Positions 8,535 to 17,071 of a DNA stretch of 64,000 bases are shown piece after piece. Position numbers and translations under genes: made by a program. Every line of letters starts with the position of its first letter. Within the stretch, counting starts at the first letter, position 1. Under the pieces are notes generated by a model. That model ran no database searches. It saw only the letters and a list, made by a program, of their open reading frames with translations, and was not told the origin of the DNA. This stretch comes from DATLFA01 sp039915945 (GTDB taxonomy: Bacteria > Actinomycetota > Acidimicrobiia > Acidimicrobiales > WLNW01): contig JBDSMH010000213.1 in the NCBI GenBank assembly GCA_039915945.1, positions 1-64,000 on the forward strand, given 5' to 3'.

Positions 8535-9673
8535 AACGCACGCTGGGCGTCAACCTGCTGTATCTCGTGCCGGGCGTCGTCGGTGGCAGTGAAGAGTATG
8601 CAGTGAATGTGTTGCGCGCAGTTGCGGCGTATCCCGACGATGACGTCGACGTGCGGCTGTTCACACGCGAGTCGTTCGCGAACGCCTATCCCGATATCGC
8701 CGCCGCATTCGTGACGAAGACGGTGGCACTACCGGCGAACCGCGTGTTGCGCGTCGCGGCGGAGAGCACCTGGCTGGCCCGCCACTGCCGCGGTGTCGAT
8801 GCCATGCATCATCTGGGTGGACGGGTGCCCGCCCTCGGTTCGCTGCCTTCGGCGGTCACCGTGCACGATCTGCAGCCGCTGCACTTCCCTGCAGGCTTCT
8901 CAGCGATCAAGCGGCAATTCCTCGCATTCTCGCTACCACGATCGGTGCGCAAGGCGCAGTTGGTGGTGTCGGTCAGCGAATGGGTCCGCCGATCAATCAT
9001 CGAGACTCTGCACGTCCCCGAGGACCGCACCGCGGTGATCTCCACACCGTGCGAACCAATCGAACGCGCCGATTTGGTGACCGACGCGCGAGTCTCCGCG
9101 CTCCCCGTCGCGCTGCGCCGCATCGTGGAAGCGGACGAACCATTCTTCGTGTATCCGGCGATCACATACACGCACAAGAACCATCGCACGCTGATCGAAG
9201 GGTTCGCGCCCGTTGCTCGGGCCCATCCGAATGTCCGCCTCTTACTGACTGGGCGCGCCGGGCCCCGCGAAAGTGAGATCGTGCATCTCGTCGAGCGCCT
9301 CGGCCTTCGCGACCGCGTCGTGCGCACCGGTCGGATCGAACGCGGGCAACTCGACACGCTGCTCGCGATGGCGCGGGCGCTCGTCTTTCCTTCGACCTAC
9401 GAAGGGTTCGGCTTGCCCGTCATCGAGGCGCTGCGTGTCGGCTGCCCGCCGATCGTCGCCGACGCGACAGCGTTGCCCGAAGCCGTCGGCGGCGCGGGTG
9501 TGCTCGTCGAGCCGCTTTCCGTCGCCGCGTGGAGCGACGCACTCGAGACCGCGCTGTCTTGGGACGGGCCGCGCCGTGGCCAACTCGTGGCCGCTGGTGC
9601 TCGCCGTCTCGAAGCACTGCATCCGGCACGGGTGGGGCCGCAGTGGCAGCAGTTACACCGTCGATTGTGGTGA
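8531..9673 (+). CDS. Family-4-like (GT-B) glycosyltransferase
   Basis: A second GT-B enzyme of 380 residues, with VNLLYLVPGVVGGSEEYAVN at the start and the donor site YEGFGLPVIEALRVGCPPIV near the end. A basic-residue stretch around 145-165 could face the membrane. The ATG at 8531 overlaps the previous stop, so the pair is translationally coupled and probably works on the same glycan. Its length and layout parallel the upstream gene, which suggests an old duplication. No donor can be assigned. Confidence 0.86.
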   Translation: MKRTLGVNLLYLVPGVVGGSEEYAVNVLRAVAAYPDDDVDVRLFTRESFANAYPDIAAAFVTKTVALPANRVLRVAAESTWLARHCRGVDAMHHLGGRVPALGSLPSAVTVHDLQPLHFPAGFSAIKRQFLAFSLPRSVRKAQLVVSVSEWVRRSIIETLHVPEDRTAVISTPCEPIERADLVTDARVSALPVALRRIVEADEPFFVYPAITYTHKNHRTLIEGFAPVARAHPNVRLLLTGRAGPRESEIVHLVERLGLRDRVVRTGRIERGQLDTLLAMARALVFPSTYEGFGLPVIEALRVGCPPIVADATALPEAVGGAGVLVEPLSVAAWSDALETALSWDGPRRGQLVAAGARRLEALHPARVGPQWQQLHRRLW

Positions 9674-9701
9674 CGGGCTGGTTCGGCGCTAGGAACAACC
9701 G

Positions 9702-10958
9702 GTGCACATTCTGGTGCTGTGCCCGCACTTCGCTCCCGACTCCGCCCCTACCGGTGTGGTGATGACCGCGATCGTCGAGGGCCTGGCCGAGCGGGGACAC
9801 CGCCTACACGTCGTTACCGCGCTGCCCTGGTACGAGCATCACGCCGTCGACGCGCAGTGGCAAGGGCGGTTGACCCGCAGCGAGCAGACACCGTGGGGCA
9901 AGATCTCGCGCGTCCACCCGTTTCCCACCGACAAGCGCAACGTGCGCGCCCGGGCGTTGGGATTCGCCGGATTCACCGGTCTGGCGAGCCTGCGGGCGTT
10001 GATCACGCGGCCGCGGCCCGACGTGGTCCTCGCGATGTCGCCGCCGTTGCCGATCGGTCTCGCCGGACTCGCGGTGGCCCGCACGCGCCGGGCGCCTTTC
10101 GTCTTCAACATCCAGGACGTGTTTCCCGATGTCGCGATCGAGCTCGGTCTGCTGACCGATCGTCGCGTCATCAAGGCGGCGTTGTGGGCCGAGCGGTTCA
10201 GCTATGCCCACTCCGATGCAGTGACCGTGTTGAGCGATGATCTTCGCGACAACGTCGAGACGAAGTTGGAGCAGCGACACAAGCGCCATCGCACGCGGGT
10301 CGAGGTGATTCCCAATTTCGTCGACACGATGCGGATCAAGCCGATGACGCACGACAACGCCTACCGCCGCGAGCACCGTCTCGACGGCAAGATCGTGGTG
10401 ATGTACGCCGGCAACGTCGGTCTCTCGCAATCGCTCGAGTTGGTGATCGACGCGGCTCGAGAGATGCGTGATCGCCGCGATGTCGTATTTGTGATCAACG
10501 GCGGGGGCTCGGCCCTCACGAGTTTGCAGAAGGCGGCGGCCGATCTATCGAACGTGGTGTTCGTGCCCTACCAACCGCCCGAACGCCTCGGCGAGGTCCT
10601 CGCGGCCGCCGACATCCACGTGGTGCCGCTCAAACGCGGCCTGGCCAAGGCGAGCGTGCCATCGAAGCTCTACTCGGTCCTCGCGGCGGGCCGGCCGGTG
10701 CTGGCGTCGGTCGACCCGGACACCGAAGTCGACCGCACGCTACGCCTCGCCGGCGCCGGCCTGTGCGTTCCTCCTGACGACGCGGCGCGCTTCATCGGGG
10801 CGTTGCGCTCGCTCATCGATGCCCCCGACGATCGTGACGCGATGGGGGCATCGGGGCGTCGATTCGTGGAGGGCTGGGTTTCGCCGCAGGCCGTGGCCAG
10901 CCACTACGACGACCTACTCACGGCCGTCGCCGCGGCCCGGCGCCGGCCGCAATGGTGA
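9702..10958 (+). CDS. WbuB/WcaI-like family-4 glycosyltransferase
   Basis: A 418-residue GT-B protein from a GTG at 9702. It has the features of the WbuB/WcaI-type branch: HFAPDSAPTG near the start, FNIQDVFPDVAIELG, EVIPNFVDT, the mid-protein YAGNVGLSQSLE, and the donor site GLAKASVPSKLYSVLAAGRPV. Members commonly transfer deoxy- or amino-sugars in surface polysaccharide assembly, but the donor here is unknown. It is third in a run of glycosyltransferases downstream of ugd. Confidence 0.87.
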   Translation: MHILVLCPHFAPDSAPTGVVMTAIVEGLAERGHRLHVVTALPWYEHHAVDAQWQGRLTRSEQTPWGKISRVHPFPTDKRNVRARALGFAGFTGLASLRALITRPRPDVVLAMSPPLPIGLAGLAVARTRRAPFVFNIQDVFPDVAIELGLLTDRRVIKAALWAERFSYAHSDAVTVLSDDLRDNVETKLEQRHKRHRTRVEVIPNFVDTMRIKPMTHDNAYRREHRLDGKIVVMYAGNVGLSQSLELVIDAAREMRDRRDVVFVINGGGSALTSLQKAAADLSNVVFVPYQPPERLGEVLAAADIHVVPLKRGLAKASVPSKLYSVLAAGRPVLASVDPDTEVDRTLRLAGAGLCVPPDDAARFIGALRSLIDAPDDRDAMGASGRRFVEGWVSPQAVASHYDDLLTAVAAARRRPQW

Positions 10959-11015
10959 GATTCGAGTGGCGCATGACGTGGCGCCGCGGCCAGGGCCCGA
11001 TACGTTTATCGCCCT

Positions 11016-11828
11016 ATGGGCAAAGCCTCTTCGGCCAAAAAGCTCGCGCGCGCCGCTCGCGCGGGTTCGGCAACCAAAGGACGTGACCGTCGCGAGATGG
11101 GATTTCCCCTCATCATCGCGCTGGTCATCCTGCTCGGCAGCTCCCTCGTCATCTACGCCCGATCGAGCCGCGGCGATGCCGTGGCACCCAAGCTCAATGT
11201 CGGCGCCGCCGGCGTCACCGGCGACCACTGGCACGCGGCGCTCGGCATCTACAACTGCGACCGCTTCGAGACCGATGCGATCGTACGCGGCGACCAGTGG
11301 CCCGATCCGAGCGGCATCCACTCGCACAACGACGATGTGATCCACATCCATCCCTTCGTCAGCTCGGCGGCCGGGACGCGGGCGCGCCTGAAGGTATTCT
11401 TCGAGACGATGGGTCTCAAGTTCGACGACGACGAACTCGAGCTCACCAACGGCAACACGCTGAAGTCCGGCACCGATTGCAACGGCAAGAACGCGACATT
11501 GCGCATCGCGCGCTTCGACATCGACAATCCTGAGAAGCCGATCGAGATCATCACCTCCGGCCTCGGCGATGTCCGCTTCCTCGCCGACCGCGAGTCCTTT
11601 ACCATCGCACTCGTTCCCGACGGCATCGATATCCCGGCCCCGCCGACCGCTGCCAATCTCGATGAGCTGGCCGGTATCGATAGCGGCCAGGTCCCCGCAG
11701 CCAATTCGCCGACCACGACGATCGCGCCGACCGATTCCACCGTGCCCGGCAGCACGACACCGGTGACTACTGCGCCCTCCGGCAACACCACACCGACCAC
11801 GGGATCACCGACGTCGACGAGCGGATAA
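11016..11828 (+). CDS. Membrane-anchored extracytoplasmic protein with HxH motifs, function unknown
   Basis: I do not recognise a named family. The 270-residue protein has a very basic first 30 residues, one membrane segment (about 32-51, FPLIIALVILLGSSLVIYAR), and a domain outside with three closely placed histidine pairs: DHWHAALG, IHSHND and IHIHPF. Two cysteines (IYNCD and SGTDCNG) could form a disulfide. A Thr/Pro/Ser-rich tail from about residue 220 looks like a wall spacer. The HxH clusters suggest metal binding, which is an inference. It lies 9 bp before the sugar nucleotidyltransferase gene, so a role at the cell surface linked to glycan display is plausible. Confidence 0.75.
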   Translation: MGKASSAKKLARAARAGSATKGRDRREMGFPLIIALVILLGSSLVIYARSSRGDAVAPKLNVGAAGVTGDHWHAALGIYNCDRFETDAIVRGDQWPDPSGIHSHNDDVIHIHPFVSSAAGTRARLKVFFETMGLKFDDDELELTNGNTLKSGTDCNGKNATLRIARFDIDNPEKPIEIITSGLGDVRFLADRESFTIALVPDGIDIPAPPTAANLDELAGIDSGQVPAANSPTTTIAPTDSTVPGSTTPVTTAPSGNTTPTTGSPTSTSG

Positions 11829-11837
11829 GACGACCCG

Positions 11838-12848
11838 ATGAAAGCCATCGTGCTCGTCGGCGGCTTTGGCACGCGCCTTCGCCCGCTCACGCTCAGCACC
11901 CCTAAACAGATGCTGCCGGTCGCGAACCGGCCCATGATCGAACGGGTGGTCGAAGGCCTTGCCGCCGGTGGCGTCACCGACGCCGTGCTGTCGCTCGGCT
12001 ACCGACCCGACGCGTTCATCGATCAGTACCCGAGCGGCATGTGCGCCGGCGTGCGGCTGCACTATGCCGTCGAGCCCGAGCCGCTCGACACCTCGGGCGC
12101 CATTCGATTTGCCGCGCTGCATGCTGCGCTCGACGAGACGTTCGTGGTCCTCAACGGTGATGTGCTCACCGATCTCGATCTCGCGGCACTCATCGCGCGG
12201 CACCACGACCGAGGCGCCGAGGCGACCATCGCGCTGACCCCCGTCGACGACCCGTCGCGCTACGGCGTCGTGCCCACCGACGACGACGGCCTGGTGCGCG
12301 GCTTCATCGAAAAGCCGCCGCGCGATCAAGCACCGACCAACTGGATCAACGCCGGTACCTATGTACTCGAGCCATCGGTCATCGATCGCATCCCCGGTGG
12401 GCGCAAGGTCTCCATCGAACGAGAGACCTTCCCCGCACTCGTCGCCGATCGCACGCTCTACGCCATGAAGTCCGACGTGTATTGGGTCGACGCCGGTACA
12501 CCCGCCACCTATCTCGAAGTCAACCTCGATCTACTCGACGGCAAGCGCGGCACGCCCGAGAATGGCATCGACGCGCGGACATCGATCGCATCGACGGCGA
12601 AGATCCTTCGATCGGTGGTCGGTTCGGGTACGACGATCGGCGCCGACGCCGAGATCGTCGACTCGGTCATCATGAGCGGCACTCGTATCAGCCCGCGCGC
12701 GGTCGTGCGCCACTCGATCGTCGGGGTAGGCGCCAACGTCGGCGCCGGCGCGTCGATCACTGCGCTCTGCGTGATCGGCGACGGCCAGACCGTCGAGCCC
12801 GGCGCGTCGCTCGAGGGCGCTCGGTTACCTTCCTCCACTGCGGGTTAG
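11838..12848 (+). CDS. NDP-sugar pyrophosphorylase, probable mannose-1-phosphate guanylyltransferase
   Basis: The enzyme would make a nucleotide sugar from NTP and a sugar 1-phosphate. It has the signature GGFGTRLRPLT, then TPKQMLPVANRPMI, VLNGDVLTDLD, and GTYVLEP. The last 90 residues form hexapeptide left-handed helix repeats (for example SVVGSGTTIGADAEIVDS). This two-domain layout at 336 residues matches GMPPB-like guanylyltransferases. With manB and the SIS isomerase in the same window, GDP-mannose is the likely product and would feed gmd. Glucose-1-phosphate as substrate cannot be ruled out. Confidence 0.85.
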   Translation: MKAIVLVGGFGTRLRPLTLSTPKQMLPVANRPMIERVVEGLAAGGVTDAVLSLGYRPDAFIDQYPSGMCAGVRLHYAVEPEPLDTSGAIRFAALHAALDETFVVLNGDVLTDLDLAALIARHHDRGAEATIALTPVDDPSRYGVVPTDDDGLVRGFIEKPPRDQAPTNWINAGTYVLEPSVIDRIPGGRKVSIERETFPALVADRTLYAMKSDVYWVDAGTPATYLEVNLDLLDGKRGTPENGIDARTSIASTAKILRSVVGSGTTIGADAEIVDSVIMSGTRISPRAVVRHSIVGVGANVGAGASITALCVIGDGQTVEPGASLEGARLPSSTAG

Positions 12849-12891
12849 CCGACCGGGCAATCACGCCCCTCCGAAAGGTGAGACACCAACC

Positions 12892-13842
12892 ATGCGTACG
12901 GTTGTGACCGGCGGTGCCGGATTCATTGGTTCGACGTTAGTCGACCAACTCGTCGCGGCCGGTCACTCGGTGACGGTGATCGACAACTTCTCCTCGGGGA
13001 AGGCCGAAAATCTCGATCAAGCACGCGAGCGGGCCGGTCAACGATTGGCGGTGCACGCGATCGACATACGTGACGCGCAAACGACCGCGACGATCGTCGA
13101 AGCGCAGCCCGACGTGGTGTACCACCTCGCCGCGCAGGCCGACGTGCGCGTCTCGGTCAACAACCCGGTACTCGACGCGCAGATCAATGTCATCGGCACG
13201 TTGCACGTTCTCGAAGGCGCACGGCGCGCCGGTGCGCGCAAGATCGTCGGGGCGTCGAGCGGAGGCACCATCTACGGCGAGCCACTGCCGAGCGCGCTGC
13301 CCGTCGACGAGTTGTATCCACAACATCCCGTGTCGCCCTATGGTGTCAGCAAGAAGGTGCTGTGCGACTACATGTTCGCGTACCGGGCGCTGCACCAACT
13401 CGACTTCACTGCGCTGGCGCTGGCAAATGTCTACGGGCCGCGCCAAGACCCGCACGGTGAGGCGGGTGTCGTGGCGATCTTCGCCGGACGGTTGTTGACG
13501 GGCGAGCCGTGCACGGTGTTCGGCACCGGCGAGCAGACACGCGATTACGTCTACGTCGACGATGTGGCCGACGCATTCGTGCGCGCCGCCGAACGCGGCG
13601 GCGGGCTCGTGATCAACATCGGTACGGGTGTCGAGACGTCAGTGAACGCGCTCTATCGCTCGATGGCCGACGCCGCGGGCGTGACCGCCGAACCGGTGCG
13701 CGCGGCCGCTCGCGCGGGCGAACTCGACCGCTCGGCGCTGGCGATCACCCGGGCGCGCACCGAACTTGGTTGGCAACCGGGGACGTCGCTCACCGACGGC
13801 TCCCACGCGGTGCTCGACTGGTTCCGCGCCCACCGCCTTTAG
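12892..13842 (+). CDS. UDP-glucose 4-epimerase-like NAD-dependent epimerase
   Basis: An extended short-chain dehydrogenase of 316 residues with VTGGAGFIGSTLVDQL, the DNFSSG segment, HLAAQADVRVSV, a catalytic YGVSK, and ANVYGPRQDPHGEAGVVAIF. This pattern is that of actinobacterial GalE-like enzymes, which interconvert UDP-glucose and UDP-galactose. Upstream GAAAGGTG gives a reasonable ribosome site. It ends the plus-strand sugar run and is convergent with cofE, only 11 bp away. Another 4-epimerase substrate is possible. Confidence 0.87.
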   Translation: MRTVVTGGAGFIGSTLVDQLVAAGHSVTVIDNFSSGKAENLDQARERAGQRLAVHAIDIRDAQTTATIVEAQPDVVYHLAAQADVRVSVNNPVLDAQINVIGTLHVLEGARRAGARKIVGASSGGTIYGEPLPSALPVDELYPQHPVSPYGVSKKVLCDYMFAYRALHQLDFTALALANVYGPRQDPHGEAGVVAIFAGRLLTGEPCTVFGTGEQTRDYVYVDDVADAFVRAAERGGGLVINIGTGVETSVNALYRSMADAAGVTAEPVRAAARAGELDRSALAITRARTELGWQPGTSLTDGSHAVLDWFRAHRL

Positions 13843-13853
13843 CCAAGACGGGG

Positions 13854-14570
13854 TCAGCGGAAGAGGTCTTCGTCGGGGCGGCGCACGATCTCGGCGCGCA
13901 CCGAACTGTCCCTCAGCCAGGAGCGCTCGATCCCGCGCACCACGGCGACCGGGATGCCGGCGGCTTTGCCCATGGCCAGGTCGGCCGCGCCGGCCAATTC
14001 GTCGACCACGGCGACTTCGGTGACGTGTAGCTCTCGGCCGAGCGCGTCGACCGTGCCCCGCAGATCGAGGACCGCGCCGATGCCCGCGCACCCGAGGGCC
14101 ACGTCGGTGAGCCCGCGCCGCCAGGCCCGGCCGAAGGTGTCGGACACGATGACCCCAACCTCGACGCCGGCGCGGGCGCGCAGGCCGTCGCGCAAGCGAC
14201 GGGCGCTGCGATCGGGGTCGTCGGGTAGCAGCAACGCCCAACCGGCTTCGACGTTGGACATGTCGATGCCCGCATTGGCGCAGACGAATCCGTGCTTGGT
14301 CTCGCTGATGATGAGCTCGCCGCGACGGCGGATGATGCGTACGGATTCGCGCTCGACGAGCGGCTTGTGGCTGAGAGGATCGTCGGGATCGATCGGCTCG
14401 AGGCGCCCCTCCGCTTTGGATACGATCTTCGATGCGACGACGAGCACATCGCCGTCGCGGAGCAACGTGTCCGGCGACGCCGCGGCGGCGTCGGCGATGA
14501 TGCCGGCGAGGTCGTCACCGCGAGCGATCTGCGGGATGCCTTCGATACCGAATATTTCGAGGCGGCCCAT
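13854..14570 (-). CDS. cofE: Coenzyme F420-0:L-glutamate ligase
   Basis: CofE adds gamma-linked glutamates to F420-0 using GTP. The 238-residue protein shows the family start (FGIEGIPQIARGDDL), VVASKIVSKAEGR, the conserved TKHGFVCANAGIDMSN, and VSDTFGRAWRRGLTDVA. It is the stand-alone form; the C-terminal nitroreductase-like domain found in mycobacterial FbiB is absent. It follows cofD by 24 bp, and the LLM-class oxidoreductase near 57 kb is a candidate user of the cofactor. The first ATG with a full N-terminal strand is used. Confidence 0.94.
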   Translation of the reverse strand: MGRLEIFGIEGIPQIARGDDLAGIIADAAAASPDTLLRDGDVLVVASKIVSKAEGRLEPIDPDDPLSHKPLVERESVRIIRRRGELIISETKHGFVCANAGIDMSNVEAGWALLLPDDPDRSARRLRDGLRARAGVEVGVIVSDTFGRAWRRGLTDVALGCAGIGAVLDLRGTVDALGRELHVTEVAVVDELAGAADLAMGKAAGIPVAVVRGIERSWLRDSSVRAEIVRRPDEDLFR

Positions 14571-14594
14571 CGCGGCGTCAGCCTTGCACAGCGA

Positions 14595-15530
14595 TCAGCG
14601 TGCCGCGTCGAGCACGCGTTGGGCGAGGCGGGCCGCGCGCGCGGGCTCGGCCATGATCGTGTCGCACACGACGGGGTGCATCCCCGCGTCGCGCACGGCC
14701 GCCGCGTTGGCCGCGTCAGCGTCGTCGATGACAAGTGTCCGCGCGAGGTCGCGGTAGAGCCGCGCCACACCGACCACCGATGACTCGTGGCCGAGTTCGG
14801 TCATCATCCGGTCGGCCGGGCCTTTGAGCGCGGCTCCGGCGATGATCGGCGACACGGCGACGCAGTGGGCGCGTCGCGATTCGACCGCGGCTCGTACCCC
14901 GGGGATCGCCAGCACCGGACCGATCGACACGATGGGATTCGACGGCGCGATGACGACCACATCGGCGGACATGATGGCGTCGAGTACACCGGGCGCGGGG
15001 CGCGCGTCGTCGGCCCCGACGAAACGCACCGATTGCACCGGCACCGAGTGACGCAACTGCACGAAGTACTGCTGAAAGCCGATCTCGTTCGTCGCCTCGC
15101 CGTCGATCACGGTCACTCGCGTTTCGACGCGGTCGTCCGTGACCGGAACGATGTCGACGGCGAGGTCCCATGCCCGCGCGATTTCACGCGTCACGGTGGA
15201 CAACGTTGCGCCTTCTCCAAGCCGGTGCGTGCGGTACATGTGCGTGCCGAGGTCGCGGTCGCCGAGGTTGAACCAACCGACCCCGCCGTAGCGGCGCACC
15301 ATATCGAGCGCCTGCCACGTCTCGCCCCCGAGGCCCCATCCCCGCTCGCCGTCGATGGCACCGGCGAGTGTGTACGTGACGGTGTCGAGGTCGGGCGAGA
15401 TGTGCAATCCGTGCAAGATGACGTCGTCGCCGACATTCACCACTGCGGTGATCTGCTCGGGCGGCAGCACTTGGACGAGGCCCGATAGGAATCGGGCGGC
15501 GCCGACGCCGCCGGCGAGCACGGTGATCAC
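14595..15530 (-). CDS. cofD: 2-phospho-L-lactate transferase (F420 synthesis)
   Basis: CofD joins the lactyl phosphate (or phosphoenolpyruvate) unit to the deazaflavin Fo. The 311-residue protein begins ITVLAGGVGAARFLSGL and continues with NVGDDVILHGLHISPDLDT, YTLAG, GWGLGGETW and APSNPIVSIGPVLAIPG, all family landmarks. The GTG at 15530 overlaps the gmd stop as GTGA and gives the exact family N-terminus; the open frame extends further upstream but only through gmd. Being coupled to a sugar gene is noteworthy. cofC and the Fo synthase genes are not in the window. Confidence 0.95.
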   Translation of the reverse strand: MITVLAGGVGAARFLSGLVQVLPPEQITAVVNVGDDVILHGLHISPDLDTVTYTLAGAIDGERGWGLGGETWQALDMVRRYGGVGWFNLGDRDLGTHMYRTHRLGEGATLSTVTREIARAWDLAVDIVPVTDDRVETRVTVIDGEATNEIGFQQYFVQLRHSVPVQSVRFVGADDARPAPGVLDAIMSADVVVIAPSNPIVSIGPVLAIPGVRAAVESRRAHCVAVSPIIAGAALKGPADRMMTELGHESSVVGVARLYRDLARTLVIDDADAANAAAVRDAGMHPVVCDTIMAEPARAARLAQRVLDAAR

Positions 15531-16507
15531 GGCAGGAGCCGAGGCGTGCGCTCGATCAGTTCGAGGTCGGCGTCGACCATGAGGCGGACCAGTTCGGCGA
15601 ACGACGTGTGCGCTTTCCAACCCAGGTGGTCTTGGGCTTTCGTCGGATTGCCGACGAGCAAGTCGACCTCGGCCGGGCGGAAGAAGCGTTGGTCCTGCAC
15701 GACGTACTGCTCCCAATCGAGCCCTACGTGGCTGAACGCGAGTTCGCAGAATTCGCGCACCGAATGGGTCTCACCGGTAGCGATCACGAAGTCGTCGGGT
15801 TCGTCCTGTTGCAGCATCAGCCACATCGCTTCGACATAGTCCTTCGCGAAGCCCCAATCGCGCTGCGATTCGAGATTGCCCAGGCGCAGTTCGTCGGCCA
15901 TGCCGTGCTTGATGCGGGCGACATGATTGCTGATCTTGCGGGTGACGAACTCGAGGCCGCGGCGCGGCGATTCGTGGTTGAACAAGATGCCCGACGTCGC
16001 GTGTAGGCCGTAGCTCTCGCGATAGTTGACCGTGATCCAGTGCGCGTAGACCTTGGCCACGCCGTAAGGACTGCGCGGATAGAACGGCGTCGTCTCGTTC
16101 TGCGGCACTTCGAGCACCTTGCCGAACATCTCGCTCGAACTCGCCTGATAGAAGCGAATATCCGGATCGACCAAACGGATCGCATCGAGCAGCCGCGTGA
16201 CCGACAGCGCGGTGGTCTCTCCGGTGAAGACAGGTTGTGCGAACGACGTCTGCACGAAGGACTGCGCGGCGAGGTTGTAGACCTCGTGCGGACGGTGGAT
16301 GCGCAACGCCTCGATCATCGAGATCTCGTCGAGCAGATCGCCCGACACGAACTCGACACTGTCCTGAAAGTGCGCGATGCGCTCGAAGCTGACCGTGGAA
16401 CTACGCCGTACCATGCCGATCACGTGGTAACCCTTGGAGAGCAGGAATTCGGCAAGGTACGAACCGTCTTGACCGGTGATGCCAGTGATGAGCGCGCGAG
16501 GAGTCAT
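15527..16507 (-). CDS. gmd: GDP-mannose 4,6-dehydratase
   Basis: Gmd converts GDP-mannose to GDP-4-keto-6-deoxymannose. The 326-residue protein carries ITGITGQDGSYLAEFLL, the NLAAQSFV and ASSSEMFGKV segments, the catalytic YGVAK, and the diagnostic LFNHESPRRGLEFVTRKI stretch with arginines for GDP binding. LGNLESQRDWGFAKDYVEAM follows. It is the first gene of a minus-strand unit with cofD and cofE, and it is divergent from the XRE regulator 53 bp away. The Rmd-like reductase at 17-18 kb would use its product. Confidence 0.96.
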   Translation of the reverse strand: MTPRALITGITGQDGSYLAEFLLSKGYHVIGMVRRSSTVSFERIAHFQDSVEFVSGDLLDEISMIEALRIHRPHEVYNLAAQSFVQTSFAQPVFTGETTALSVTRLLDAIRLVDPDIRFYQASSSEMFGKVLEVPQNETTPFYPRSPYGVAKVYAHWITVNYRESYGLHATSGILFNHESPRRGLEFVTRKISNHVARIKHGMADELRLGNLESQRDWGFAKDYVEAMWLMLQQDEPDDFVIATGETHSVREFCELAFSHVGLDWEQYVVQDQRFFRPAEVDLLVGNPTKAQDHLGWKAHTSFAELVRLMVDADLELIERTPRLLP

Positions 16508-16560
16508 GATGTAGCGTTTCTACTCCCTGCGGGCACCGGTGTCTGCTAAGTGAGTTGGCA

Positions 16561-17046
16561 GTGACGGATGGGCGATGCGACGTGACCGAGCGTAATCCGT
16601 TCGACCGCCTCGGCTACCGGATCGCCGAGCTGAGGCGCAAGCACGGGCTGACCCAGCAGCAGATGGCCGAACGGCTGGCGATCTCACGGGTGGCGGTGTC
16701 CCACCTCGAGTCGTGCCTCACGCCGCCGTCCGAGCGCACGGTCACCTTGATCGCGGGCCTCTTCAAGCTCGAACCGTGGGAGCTCGTGCGCGACACGGAC
16801 TACCCGACCGCGAGGGTCGAACGGTTGCCTTCGGTCGTCACCCGCTACACACAGGCCGAGCTGCTCGCCGCCGTGGTCGACGCGCTCATCGAGTCGGTCG
16901 CCGACGCCGACCGCCGCCGCGCCCGGGCCGCGCTCGAGCCGTGGCGGGCCCGGATCATGGCCGAGATCGAGACCGTCGCCGACGACGGCGAGCGGGCGCT
17001 ACTGATCGATGCCCACCGCCGCATCGACGCCGTGCTGTTCGGCTGA
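16561..17046 (+). CDS. XRE-family helix-turn-helix regulator
   Basis: A 161-residue cytosolic protein with an N-terminal helix-turn-helix: YRIAELRRKHGLTQQQMAER, then ISRVAVSHLES as the recognition region. The remaining 90 residues are predicted helical, rich in Glu, Arg and Ala, and could sense a ligand or dimerise. TTG at 16555, GTG at 16561 and GTG at 16582 are all possible starts; none has a strong ribosome site. It is squeezed between gmd (divergent) and the Rmd-like gene (convergent), so control of GDP-sugar genes is a fair guess, with no direct evidence. Confidence 0.82.
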   Translation: MTDGRCDVTERNPFDRLGYRIAELRRKHGLTQQQMAERLAISRVAVSHLESCLTPPSERTVTLIAGLFKLEPWELVRDTDYPTARVERLPSVVTRYTQAELLAAVVDALIESVADADRRRARAALEPWRARIMAEIETVADDGERALLIDAHRRIDAVLFG

Positions 17047-17071
17047 CCAGTCTGCTCGGTTGACGGTCGGG

